Shown here in pieces: positions 47,327 through 60,286 of a stretch of DNA of 64,000 nt; positions within the stretch are counted from its first letter, which is position 1; every line of letters starts with the position of its first letter. Both the position numbers and the translations under genes were made by a program. Below the pieces are notes generated by a model, which had not been told where the DNA came from, ran no database searches, and was given only the letters and a program-made list of their open reading frames with translations. Source of the DNA: Oehlia diaphana (Eukaryota; Glomeromycota; Glomeromycetes; Glomerales; Glomeraceae); the NCBI GenBank assembly GCA_003833135.1, contig QZLH01000296.1:1-64000 (forward strand). The letters run 5' to 3'.

Positions 47327-48166
47327 TTATTGATTTTTTGGTTCCTTTCCTTCTTCTTGTTGCTAAATTATATTATAATTTAATAGCTTATACGTAACAT
47401 GTGAATCACGTTGCAAATTTATGAAATATAATTACCAATAGTTTTTGTTGTTCTATAAACCAGGAAGGCAAATTATGAGGCAAAGTGATTAAATCCATAT
47501 CAAATAACTCGATGAATTGTTCATTTACGTAACGAACTTTATTTCCTGCGTAACTTCGATACTTTATTAAATAAAATAACAGATCATTTTTTATAATTTG
47601 CAAAAATAATTGAATTGCCTAATATGACAATTTTTACCTCAGCAACAATTGAGCTAAAATTCCAATTTTGTAATTTACGCAAACATCCAACAAATGTTCC
47701 AGTTTCGTGAATACCTGACCTTTACATGCATTTATATTTCAAAACTTCATAATTCAATAAAGAAAATAACAAATGAAAACAAGTTTTATATAAATATTAC
47801 GTGCACAGAACAAGTATTGGATGATTTCCAACATCCAATGCCATTTCCAACCCATCCTTTATTAATTCTTCACTAACAGGTCGCCATCCGAGATTCGGTT
47901 TCCAAATACTTAGGCCTAAATGAACCTTTATAACGTAAAATTAAGTAATAAAAAGAATGCAAAAAAAAAGAATTGGTAAAAATTACCAATTTAATATTGT
48001 TTTCCTCCAAGAAGTTCAGAACAGCACGAGTAGGTACTTCGGGTGATAATACAAGAGCTGTTTTCAGTTGAAGTGCTTTAATAAAAGAAAAATGAGAAGG
48101 GTGTAACATATCCGAGCGATATACGCCCTTTTCAATAATTCCAAATTGTTCAGGTGGAGTCAACAT
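47327..48166 (-). CDS. Siw14/Oca-family protein phosphatase-like, predicted inactive
   Basis: Exons from the start: 47987-48166, 47801-47925, 47638-47719, 47436-47561, 47327-47362; 182 residues. The start LTPPEQFGIIEKGVYRSDML and the later GCLRKLQNWNFSSIVAEYRS are typical of the plant/fungal atypical dual-specificity family that includes Siw14 and the Oca proteins. The phosphate-binding loop reads C101-T-S-G-I-H-E107-T-G, so the catalytic Arg of C-x5-R is replaced by Glu. The general acid loop is also unlike Siw14. It is probably a pseudophosphatase like some Oca subunits, with a regulatory or scaffold role. Divergent from RPS16 across 271 bp. Confidence 0.82.
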
Positions 48167-48437
48167 TTTGTAAAGAAAAAAAAACTATCGGCCAATCAAA
48201 TATATCATCACCCTAAATTTTTAGGACCCTTTTTTTTCGATTAACATATTCTATTTTTTATCGAGAGAAAAAGTTTTCTCCTCTTTCAAATATCGCAAAA
48301 AACTGAAGGTTAGTGTGATTTGTAATTATCTATCCCGGGCAAATTCATCATCGTTCAGCAGATTTTTTTTACTTTTACGACTTTGTTTATTCTATTGAAT
48401 ATAGAACAGTTTATTTTTTGTTTATTGAGTTGCGAGA

Positions 48438-49217
48438 ATGACGACGGAATCTGTACAGACTTATGGTCGTAAAGTTAGTATTAATTTCATTTCCACATTT
48501 CTACATTTCTTTATAACTTCATATAAAATAAGAACATCATGGTTATGATTAAATTTATCATGTTAGATATTTAATTGATTTATAATGAGAATGATCAAGA
48601 TCAATCCTACTTTTTTTTTTCGTATAATTAATTTATTAATTTATTATATAGAAAACTGCGACCGCTGTTGCACATTGTAAACGTGGTAAAGGCCTTATTA
48701 AGATTAATGGGTCTCCAATTCATCTAGTTGAGCCAGAAATTTTAAGGTTCAAGGTTTACGAACCTATTTTAATCTTGGGACAAGAAAAATTCGCTGGTGT
48801 GGATATCAGAGTTCGAGTAAAGGGCGGTGGCCATACCTCTCAAGTTTATGCTATCCGTCAAGCGATTGCTAAAGCAATCGTTGCCTTCTATCAAAAGTAT
48901 GTAGATGAAGCTCAGAAAAAGGAAATCAAGGATACCCTTATCCATTATGACAGAAGTTTATTAGTTGCTGATCCTCGTCGTTGTGAACCAAAGAAGTTTG
49001 GAGGTCCAGGTGCTCGTGCACGGTATATAATGTTTATTTATTACAATTATTATTATTTATTTGATATATTTATTTTATTTACAATATTTCTTTTTTTTTT
49101 TTATTTAAATATTTAAATAGCTATCAAAAATCCTACCGTAAATATATTAAATTTACTATATTCCTTGTTTTGTGAATACATTAATTAAATTACTTATCTA
49201 TTTTTTCTGTAGGTTAA
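48438..49217 (+). CDS. RPS16: 40S ribosomal protein S16 (uS9)
   Basis: Exons 48438-48473, 48652-49022, 49121-49137 and 49213-49217 give 142 residues. The sequence is the canonical uS9: [59 protein letters not shown] and the C-terminal ARYQKSYR. The usual end SYR-stop is reached only by splicing out 49138-49212 (GTAAAT...CTGTAG), which leaves a 5-nt last coding exon (GTTAA). Without that splice the reading frame continues past the conserved end. The C-terminal Arg of uS9 contacts P-site tRNA. Confidence 0.95.
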
Positions 49218-49400
49218 TCTTAATTTTACTTCGATATTCTTAATTTTCAATGTTATATAAATAAATTATCAAAATTGTGATTCTTTAATGCATTAATTAT
49301 GAAAAAATTTTATCACGGCGCAGTTAATGAGTGACTATGGCTTAATTTATGAGTCATAATTATTCATATTAAAAATCAATAATATAAATATTCCCATAAA

Positions 49401-51759
49401 ATGGTCGGGCGACTCTACGGGTCACTAAAAAAAGTTGCGTCGCGGTTCGTATATGCTCGAGATCTGCTAAATTTGAATACAGTAAACTTTACGTCGAGCA
49501 TTATAAGTTCTTTAGCTTCTAAAAGTATAAAAGAACGCGGTTATAATTATTCGGTGAACGCGAATAAATCATTATTAATGAGTTTTAACCCGGTGACACC
49601 TGTTCCTCAAGTTAAGGGAGCAGATTTAGAGAATAATAAATTAGATTCGTTTCGTAGCTTTGTAGCATCAATAGTTGCTGAGTTTTCTGGGATATCAGCT
49701 GATAATATTTTAGCAATATTAGAAGTCCCAAGGAATCCTGAACATGGGGATATTGCCATTGCAGTTCCTAGATTGCGTGTACAAGGAAATCCAACACAAA
49801 TAGCGCAACAATGGGTAGAAAAGGTAACATTTATTGATTGCTTATATATTTTTTTTGTGATTTATTATTTGTTAATATATTTCTTTTTTTATAGTTTTCT
49901 CCTAATGAATATATTACTTCATGTACTGCAACAGGACATTACTTAAATTTTAAGATCAATAAATTACTCCTTGCTAACATTCTTCTTGATGATATATATA
50001 AGCGAAAAGAAAAGTATGGAACAAATCAGTCAGGAGCTGGTAAAAAAGCTCTTGTAGAATTTAGTAGTCCTAACATCGCGAAACCATTTCATGCCGGTCA
50101 TTTGCGTAGTACTATTATCGGCAACTTTGTTAAAAATGTGCATGATGCAAATGGCTGGGAAACAATTGGTTTAAATTATCTTGGAGACTGGGGTAAACAA
50201 TATGGTAAACTTATTTAACGAATATTCTTTGTGTTCGCGTTTTTGAACATTACATGTTTTTTTAACATATAATGCGTATATTATTTACCGATTTAAGGTC
50301 TTTTGGCTGTTGGGTTTGAAAAATATGGATCTGAGGAAAATTTACTTAATAATCCTATTAAGCATTTATATGACGTATATGTGAAAATTAATGTAGGTTT
50401 TCTTATTGAAATTTTTATTAGTTTTAATATAATTGTGAGATCTAATTTATTTATAAATTATAGGAAGATGCTGATAAGAATGAAACAATAAATGATCAAG
50501 CTCGTGCTTATTTTAAAAAAATGGAAGAAGGTATGTTGAATTAAAATTTATTTTTTTTTAGAAATAATTATTAATATTTTTCGATATATTTCAGGTGACG
50601 AGGCGGCACTTTCTTTATGGAAAAAGTTTAGAAATCTCAGCATTGAAAAATATAAGGATACATATGCCCGCCTCAATATTAATTTCGATATTTATTCTGG
50701 AGAATCTCAAGTGAGCAATGAAAGCATTAATCGTGCTTTGGAGATACTAAAAGAGAAAAAAATGTTACAAGAATCAGATGGTGCATTAATTATTGATTTG
50801 AATCAGTATAAACTGGATGTTGCCGTTGTACAAAAGAAGGATGGTACTACATTATATATTACTAGAGATATTGGAGCTGCTATAGAAAGATATGAAAAAT
50901 ATAAATTTGATGCAATGTATTATCTTGTTGCTTCACAACAAGATTTACATTTAAAGCAGCTCTTTAAGATATTAGAATTAATGGGCATTGAGTGGGTAGG
51001 ACGATGTAGACATATTAATTTTGGTATGGTTAGTGGGATGAGCACTCGTAAAGGGACTGCAGTTTTTTTGGATGATATTTTAGAACAAACTAAGGAGTCT
51101 ATGCATGAAGTAATGAAGCAGAACGAAAAAAAGTATTCCCAAATTGAGAATCCTGATAAAGTAGCGGATATAATTGGTATTTCTGCGGTAATGATTCAGG
51201 ATATGGCCGCTAAAAGGTAATGATTGTAATTAATAAGTTATATTTACTTGTAATTATATATTTAAAAATATCTTTATTTAGAATTCGTAATTATGCATTC
51301 AATTGGAATCGAATGTTTTCCTTTGAAGGTACGCACGACTTAGTGTTTTTTCCCTATAAGCTCATACTAATATATTAAAATTTTATAGGGGACACTGGGC
51401 CGTATCTTCAATATGCTCACGCTCGTCTTTGTTCAATAGAGCGAAACTGCGGATTTGGGATTAATCCTAATATTGATATTAGTCTTCTTTCAGAAAAATC
51501 GGCATTAGATCTTATCGACATGGTTGCACAATATCCTGATTTTGTCAAAGGTGCATTGAATACGTTAGAACCTTGTACGATTGTAACATATGCAATGAAG
51601 TTAAGTCATACCATATCTGTTGCTTTAGAGACTTTATGGGTCGTTGGACAAAAAGAACATAAAGTAGCAGAGGCTAGACTATTAATGTACTGGGCTAGTC
51701 GGATAACGCTCGGGAATGCCCTTAAGTTATTAGGGTTAAAACCATTAGAGAGAATGTGA
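49401..51759 (+). CDS. Arginyl-tRNA synthetase
   Basis: Exons 49401-49823, 49895-50204, 50298-50392, 50464-50530, 50595-51216, 51282-51328, 51389-51759; 644 residues. Class I synthetase with SSPNIAKPFHAGHLRSTIIG (HIGH-type motif HAGH at 207-210), LNYLGDWGKQYG and the MSTRKGT loop in the KMSKS position. DTGPYLQYAHAR and a C-terminal anticodon-binding helical domain ending LGLKPLERM complete it. The first ~60 residues are basic and lack acids early (VGRLYGSLKKVASRFVYARD), as in a mitochondrial presequence. A second in-frame Met at 60 (MSFNPVTPVPQ) would give a cytosolic form. The gene starts 184 bp after the RPS16 stop. Confidence 0.94.
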
Positions 51760-52198
51760 ACTATTAATTATTAATCATACAAGATTGTAATTTGTATAAG
51801 ACAATTGTTATATTATTAAAATAATAATAGATTACAAATTAATGAAGTAATAAATACCGCAGTAAGCATCCGCAGTTAAATCCGCAGCGGTTATATTCGA
51901 TTTTTTATTGAGTGCGCAATTATCCACGTGATTTATAGGTATTCCTCTTAAATAAGCAATAAATAATTCTGGCAGAAGTTATCGTCAAATTCCAGCTGTG
52001 ATTACTTGTTTTGGGGTTGCTTATTTTCGGAGAATATGGTATTAGAACAATTTTATGACAAAAAATTTTTTAATACTGCGGAAGATTTCGTATTTGATAT
52101 AAAAAGGTGGATCGTACAATACTCCTACGGACAGTACCTTTCACTTGGTCCCATCCATCCTCTTTTTATCTCTTTGGTTAATTTATCTGTTGATTATA
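51760..52198. other. Promoter region of eEF2
   Basis: Contains AAATAAGCAATAAATAATTC (51951-51970) and GGTTGCTTATTTTCGG (52015-52030), a loosely inverted pair that resembles motifs at 1613 and 2046. No gene assigned. Confidence 0.4.
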
Positions 52199-55100
52199 AT
52201 GGTAAGATATAACACTCGAGTTTTCTTTTTCATTATAATATTATTTACAATTTAATTTTTTGTGCGGAAAATGAACTATTCATATCTTAATATCATATAA
52301 AAAGAAATTGACTATTTCATCACACTGACTATTTTCTCTTAATTTTTTTGTTTGATAAAAATGTTTATTAGGTGAACTTTACAGTCGACCAAATTCGCGG
52401 TCTTGTATGTATAAAATTAAAAAAAGTCTTTTTTGCATTCAATAAAATATAAAATATTAAAAAAGCAAATTATTATAAAAAAAAAAAAAATTAATCGTCT
52501 GGGTATCATTGAATTCAAATGAATTAGATGGATCGGGCTACCAACGTGCGCAATATGTCTGTTATCGCACACGTTGACCACGGAAAGTCTACGCTTACCG
52601 ATTCCTTGGTATCTAAGGCCGGTATTATTTCTGCGCAGAAAGCTGGTGAAGCACGTTTCACAGATACTCGTGCAGATGAGCAAGAACGTTGTATCACTAT
52701 TAAATCTACGGCAATTTCAATGTATTTTGAATTGCAAAAGGATGACTTAGCAGATGTAAAACAAAAGACTGATGGTATCATCAATTTCCTTAAATTTGAG
52801 ATTAAATGCTAACTTAGAATTACTAATAATAATTTTGTTATCTTTATTTGATCAGGTAATGAATTCTTAATCAATTTGATCGATTCTCCCGGACACGTAG
52901 ACTTTTCATCTGAAGTAACAGCTGCTCTTCGGGTTACTGACGGCGCCCTAGTGGTTGTTGATTGTGTTGAGGGTGTATGTGTACAGACTGAGACCGTCTT
53001 ACGACAAGCTCTTACCGAACGAATCAAGCCCGTAGTAATTATTAACAAAGTTGATCGTGCCTTGTTGGAATTACAGCTTACAAAAGAAGATTTATATACT
53101 GTTTGTATATGAAGTTAAAATTTTTTTCCCGCAGTTCTTTAATACGAATACATATATATTTAATTATTTATATCAATTTGTATTTAGTCTTTCCAACGTA
53201 CAATCGAATCAGTAAACGTCATCATTTCAACTTACTTCGATAAGGCTCTTGGTGATATTCAAGTTTACCCCGAAAAGGGTACTGTTGCTTTTGGATCTGG
53301 TCTTCATGGTTGGGGTTTCACTCTTCGCCAATTTGCCCAACGTTATTCTAAAAAATTCGGTGTTGACAAAGAAAAGATGATGCAAAAACTATGGGGTGAA
53401 AACTATTTTAATACTAAAACAAAGAAATGGACCAAACAACCAACGGCTGTAAATGACAAAGGCGATTTATCTGAACGTGCTTTCTGTACATTCGTTTTGG
53501 ATCCTATCTTTAAATTATTTGATGCTATTATGAACTTTAAGAAGGAGGAAGCTACAAAAATGCTCGAAAAGTTGGAAATTACCCTAAAAAGTGAAGAAAA
53601 AGAGTTAGAAGGGAAACCCCTTCTTAAACTCGTAATGAAAAAATTCTTACCTGCCGCAGAAGCTTTGCTGGAAATGATAGTAATTCATCTTCCATCGCCT
53701 GTAGCTGCTCAAAAATACCGTGCTGAAATGTTGTACGAAGGTCCTGCTGATGACGAGTGTGCCATAGGTATACGTGATTGCGATCCTAATGCGCCTCTTA
53801 TGTTGTATGTATCTAAAATGGTACCGACATCTGATAAGGGTCGCTTCTATGCCTTTGGACGTGTATTCTCGGGAACCGTTAAATCTGGTCTTAAAGTTCG
53901 TATCCAAGGTCCAAATTATCAACCTGGTAAAAAAGACGATTTGTTCGTTAAATCTATTCAACGTACAATTCTTATGATGGGCCGTTCTGTTGAACCTATT
54001 GAAGATTGTCCAGCTGGCAACATCATTGGTCTCGTTGGTGTCGATCAATATTTACTTAAATCCGGTACTATCACCACCTCGGAAGCTGCTCATAATTTGA
54101 AAGTCATGAAATTTTCAGTATCACCTGTCGTCAAAATAGCCGTTGAAGTGAAGAATGCAAACGATTTACCTAAATTAGTTGAAGGATTAAAACGACTTTC
54201 TAAATCAGATCCTTGTGTTCAAGTTAGTACTTCTGAATCCGGTGAACATATCGTAGCCGGCGCAGGAGAATTACATTTGGAAATTTGCTTAAAGGATTTA
54301 GAAGAAGATCATGCTCAAGTCCCAATCAAAACTGGTGAACCAGTGGTATCTTATAGAGAGACTGTCCAAGCTGAATCATCAATAACAGCTTTGTCTAAAT
54401 CGCCAAATAAACATAATCGTATATTTATGAAAGCTCTACCAATGCAGGAGGAACTTTCTAATGCTATTGAAAACGGCAAAATTACTCCACGTGATGAATT
54501 GAAGGCACGTGCACGTCTTCTTGCTGAAGAATTCGGATGGGAAGTTACTGATGCTCGTAAGATTTGGTGTTTCGGTCCTGAAACTATTGGTGCAAATTTG
54601 TTGGTCGATGTGACTAAGGGAGTCCAATATCTTAATGAAATTAAGGACTCTTGTATTGCTGCCTTCCAATGGGCTACAAAGGAGGGCGTTTGCGCTGAAG
54701 AAAACATGCGCTCTTGCCGGTTCAATATTCTTGACGTTGTGTTACACGCTGATGCTATCCATCGTGGTGGTGGCCAAATCATCCCTACTTGTCGTCGTGT
54801 TATATATGCAGCAACTTTAACAGCTATTCCTGGTCTCTTGGAACCTGTTTTTCTTGCAGAAATACAATGCCCAGAAACTGCTATGGGCGGTATCTATGGA
54901 GTCTTGAATAGACGTCGTGGCCACGTTTTTACTGAAGAACAGCGTCCTGGTACTCCATTGTACAACGTAAAAGCTTACTTACCCGTAAGTGCAAGTTTTA
55001 TTGTAGTAATTTGTTTATATAAATGTGTATATGTAATTTTTAATTTAATCTAATTTTTTAAAATGTTTATGCTGTAGGTAAATGAATCCTTCGGTTTCAC

Positions 55101-55375
55101 CGCAGATCTTCGTTCAAACACAGGAGGACAAGCTTTCCCTCAATGTGTATTCTCTCATTGGCAACTTATGAATGGAAATCCATTAGAAGCCGGTAAAGTA
55201 GCAGATATTGTAAAGGGAATAAGAAAGAGAAAAGGACTCAGCGAAGAAGTATGTATTACATTTCATTATGTCGAATGTTTTATGTTTTTTCATAACGTTC
55301 ATTTATATAATAATTCAAATTAATAATTGAAATTAATAGATTCCTAGCTTGGATAAATACCTTGATAAGTTATAA
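52199..55375 (+). CDS. EF2: Elongation factor 2
   Basis: Exons 52199-52201, 52372-52404, 52528-52774, 52856-53100, 53188-54984, 55078-55248, 55340-55375; 843 residues, the usual length. The first exon is ATG only and the second gives [11 protein letters not shown], so the protein starts [20 protein letters not shown] as in other eEF2. GTPase motifs are [16 protein letters not shown] and NKVD. The tip loop of domain IV has [13 protein letters not shown], with the His at about 701 being the diphthamide site. The end is the conserved DKYLDKL. It catalyses ribosomal translocation. Another ATG followed by GT near 52037 could also serve as exon 1, but the GTAAGA donor at 52202 is better. Confidence 0.95.
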
Positions 55376-55646
55376 ACACGTGATCCAATCATTTTGTGCT
55401 CAAATTTAAAAATGTAATAGTGAGTTAAATAAATATTAATAATTATAAATATTTTATTTAAAAAAAAAAAAATTTCTTTTTAATAAATGTATTTGCGAAA
55501 TTTCATTTTTATTTTTTTACCTCGTGAAATATTTAAAATTCTAAAATACAAAAGGGGCGTGAATTAACAAAAAAAGTGTAAAATCTTATTGAATAAAAAA
55601 TCTACTACACTAATAATTGTTAATATGATTTGCATCCTTGATATAT

Positions 55647-56918
55647 TTAATGAATCCATCCTTTAATATGGCCATCTTTCATTTGAGGTTCTAGAAATCC
55701 GCGAAAAATTATTATTGGTTTGTCATCACTCGCGTAAGATAATATTGTACCTTGCAGAGATTGAGATGACGGTTGTGTATTAAAATCTTGAATTTCCCAA
55801 CGAGCCCCATAACCTTCCGAATTACGAATTTCAAAAACGCGTGTATCATGCTATAATCAAATACTTAGTAATTTTATAAAAATTATGAAATGTTAAATGA
55901 ATTTTGCTCAACTTACCACCATTGAATGTAAATTTATCCATGCGGCATCCATTATAATTTTTGCCAAAATTCGGTTAGCTTGCTCATTTTTCTGTTTTTC
56001 GGCTAAAATTAAAATTAAAAATTTAATCAATTTTAAATATGATTTATCCTAATAAAGCAAATATAACTTACTTCCACTACAAGTTCCCCAAAAAGAATTT
56101 GAAAGATCTCTATGAAAATGTTTAGAAAAAGCTTTAGCACCTACGGTAAGAAAATTATTTGCAGCCGAACCTTTAATTCGTGGCTTAGCATTCTTTTTAT
56201 TATAACGCTTTGTAAAAGATTTTATACAATCATTCAATGAAGGAGGTAATTGATTAGATGATCCTGCTGTAGTACGTAATCCTAAAAATGTATTTAAATC
56301 TTTGTGATCTAAAAACGTAAATAGAAATTCTTGAAGTATCTCTTTATGCGATTCATTAAATAGTGAAGTTGAAAGTTGAGGTAATTCATTTGCTATACGT
56401 TTAATTTCATCTTCTATTTGTTCCAATCTAGACTTTGATTAATCGAAAATTTTTTTTTTTATACGATTAATTTCTGTTCAACATATACGTTTTAGAAAAT
56501 TTAAAAAAAATTTACCTTGATAAATTTTTATTTTCTAACATAAATAACTGACTTGTTTTAAATTCCACTGGGAATTCACCATTTTCAAAACATTTGTAAA
56601 GCAATTCTATAAATGCTAAATAAAATGGTCTTTCAATGATTCCATTTTTAAATCTTGAATTCTGATTTCGTTGTGGAATATTTATACAATCAAATAAATG
56701 TGTTGTAATTTCGTCAAATTGCTGTTCATTCTGGATAAAAGAAATTTAGTAATTTAAGTACAAAAGCATAAACTAACAAGGATTTTGATAAAAATAAGTT
56801 ATACTTGATTTTCTTCTCGCAACAATTCTTTACACAGTGATGGCCACGATACGAGATTATCCGAATTCTCCTGTGCTTTATCATGTAATAGTTCTGTTAT
56901 TATATCGGAAAATTTCAT
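55647..56918 (-). CDS. Conserved protein of unknown function with RGFLEPQM C-terminus
   Basis: Exons from the start: 56805-56918, 56516-56730, 56072-56427, 55917-56002, 55647-55850; 324 residues. Mostly helical N-terminal half (FSDIITELLHDKAQ, FYLAFIELLYKCFENGEFP), then a basic segment (KSFTKRYNKKNAKPRIKGSA), KHFHRDLSNSFWGTCSG and a compact C-terminal domain. That domain has EGYGARWEI, then FRGFLEPQMKDGHIKGW. I recall similar C-termini in uncharacterised plant and fungal proteins but can name no family. There are no membrane segments or signal peptide. Confidence 0.75.
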
Positions 56919-57067
56919 CTTTCTTTTTCGAAAAACCAATTACTATAATTGTTTGTGTATCATACATTTTTAAAATACTTGTATCACGTGCATCGTGCGA
57001 AAGTAAAATATAAATATGATCATAATTTTATTAATTTTTTTTTATTACAAAGAAAACTAATTTTTTT

Positions 57068-58892
<1,825 letters not shown>

Positions 58893-59312
58893 ATTTTATT
58901 TTAGTAATATTTTTAAGTATATTTTAGGAAAAAAAAATTTATTAGATTCAAATGTAAAAGATTTCATCATTTAAATAGATTTTTTTTAATTAAGATAAAT
59001 TTTTTTTTTAGATAAACCTGATAACAGAACAATATTAGATTATCGACAATTTATGAGTCATATTTCGTGTTCATCAAAATCGTGTAAGCCTCCCATAGCC
59101 ACCCATTTATGAATTTTTTTTACTATTAAAATTCTATAGAAAGCAACAGTATAAAATTTACCGAAAAAGGTCATTTTCATTTTTTGTGGATTTTTAGTCA
59201 TTACCATAATTAGTATTATCATATAAATTAATCTATCACCATTGACAAAGTTGAATTTTCTTTTTTCGTTACTAATCATTTTAATTATATTTTTGAAGAT
59301 TATTTTTCAAAA
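58893..59312. other. Divergent intergenic region, DAHP synthase / LSM4
   Basis: A 73-codon minus-strand frame (59058-59279) has no recognised domain or good start context. I leave it unannotated. Confidence 0.5.
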
Positions 59313-60261
59313 ATGGTATTTTATTTCTAATTAATCTATACTTATTACATTCAATGGCAATATACTTAATACTTTCATTTAAATTTTCCAAAAAAATAAT
59401 TGATTTGGAAAAAATTCTATAGCTGCCACTTTCTTTGTTAAACACAGCTCAAGGACACCCTATGGTAACATTTTAATATTGTAGTCGATGATCTACCAAA
59501 TTAATTTGATCTAATCTTTCTTTATATTGATTAGTTGGTAGAATTAAAAAACGGGGAAACATTTAATGGTCATTTAGTAAATTGTGACAATTGGATGAAT
59601 TTAACTTTACGTGAAGTTATACAAACCTCTCCGGTAAGATCGTTTGATAAATTCATATAATTTATCCAAAAAATTAGAACCTTATCTTTAATTGGGCATT
59701 TCATTTATTTGTAAACAGGAAGGAGATAGGTTTTGGCGATTACCTGAATGCTATATCAGAGGGAACACGGTAAATATTACTATTTTTATTGAAATTTATA
59801 TTCCGTATTGACTTCATTGTTTTGATCTTTATTAAATTAGATCAAATATTTGCGTGTACCAGATGAGGTATGTATTGTATTAATTGATTTAAAAATGGTT
59901 TCTCTTAATCATTATTTAATTGTTTTATTTAATATTTCAGATCATGGAAATGGTAAAGGAGGATACTTTACGACAAAGACCAGGACCAAGCAGTGGAAAT
60001 CGAGGACGTAAGTAGCTCTAATCGATCGAATATTCATTATTATTCTTAATCTAATTATTTATATTTAAAAAAAAAAATTTTAATTAAACAGGTGGTTCTC
60101 GTGGTGGAAATACTGGTAGAGGTTTGTCCTTTTCGTCGCTAATTTTTTTTTTATTAAACTAATTAGCTATTTTTATAGGAGGAAGCAGAACCGGAAGCTC
60201 TAGTGGCCGTGGAGGAGGTAGTGGTGGCGGTGGCGGGAGAGGAAAATCCAAGAACCGATAA
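59313..60261 (+). CDS. LSM4: U6 snRNA-associated Sm-like protein LSm4
   Basis: Exons 59313-59315, 59423-59464, 59535-59633, 59719-59769, 59841-59867, 59941-60007, 60092-60121, 60179-60261; 133 residues. The ATG stands alone as exon 1 and joins [14 protein letters not shown]. Sm1 motif: [20 protein letters not shown]. Sm2 motif: [16 protein letters not shown]. The tail is Gly/Arg-rich (GRGGSRGG repeats), as in LSm4 proteins that promote P-body assembly. LSm4 is part of LSm1-7 (mRNA decay) and LSm2-8 (U6 stability). Its stop lies only 25 bp from that of the convergent ALG2 gene. Confidence 0.94.
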
Positions 60262-60286
60262 CAGTATCATATTTATGCCGGTAATT

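Noticed and set aside
52006..52212. 68-codon frame upstream of eEF2
   Set aside because: It overlaps the eEF2 promoter and the ATG-only exon, in another frame, with no domain.
53647..54782. Long minus-strand frames within eEF2
   Set aside because: Shadows of the highly expressed, codon-biased eEF2 gene.
59058..59279. 73-codon minus-strand frame upstream of LSM4
   Set aside because: No domain, poor context, and it sits in a divergent promoter region.
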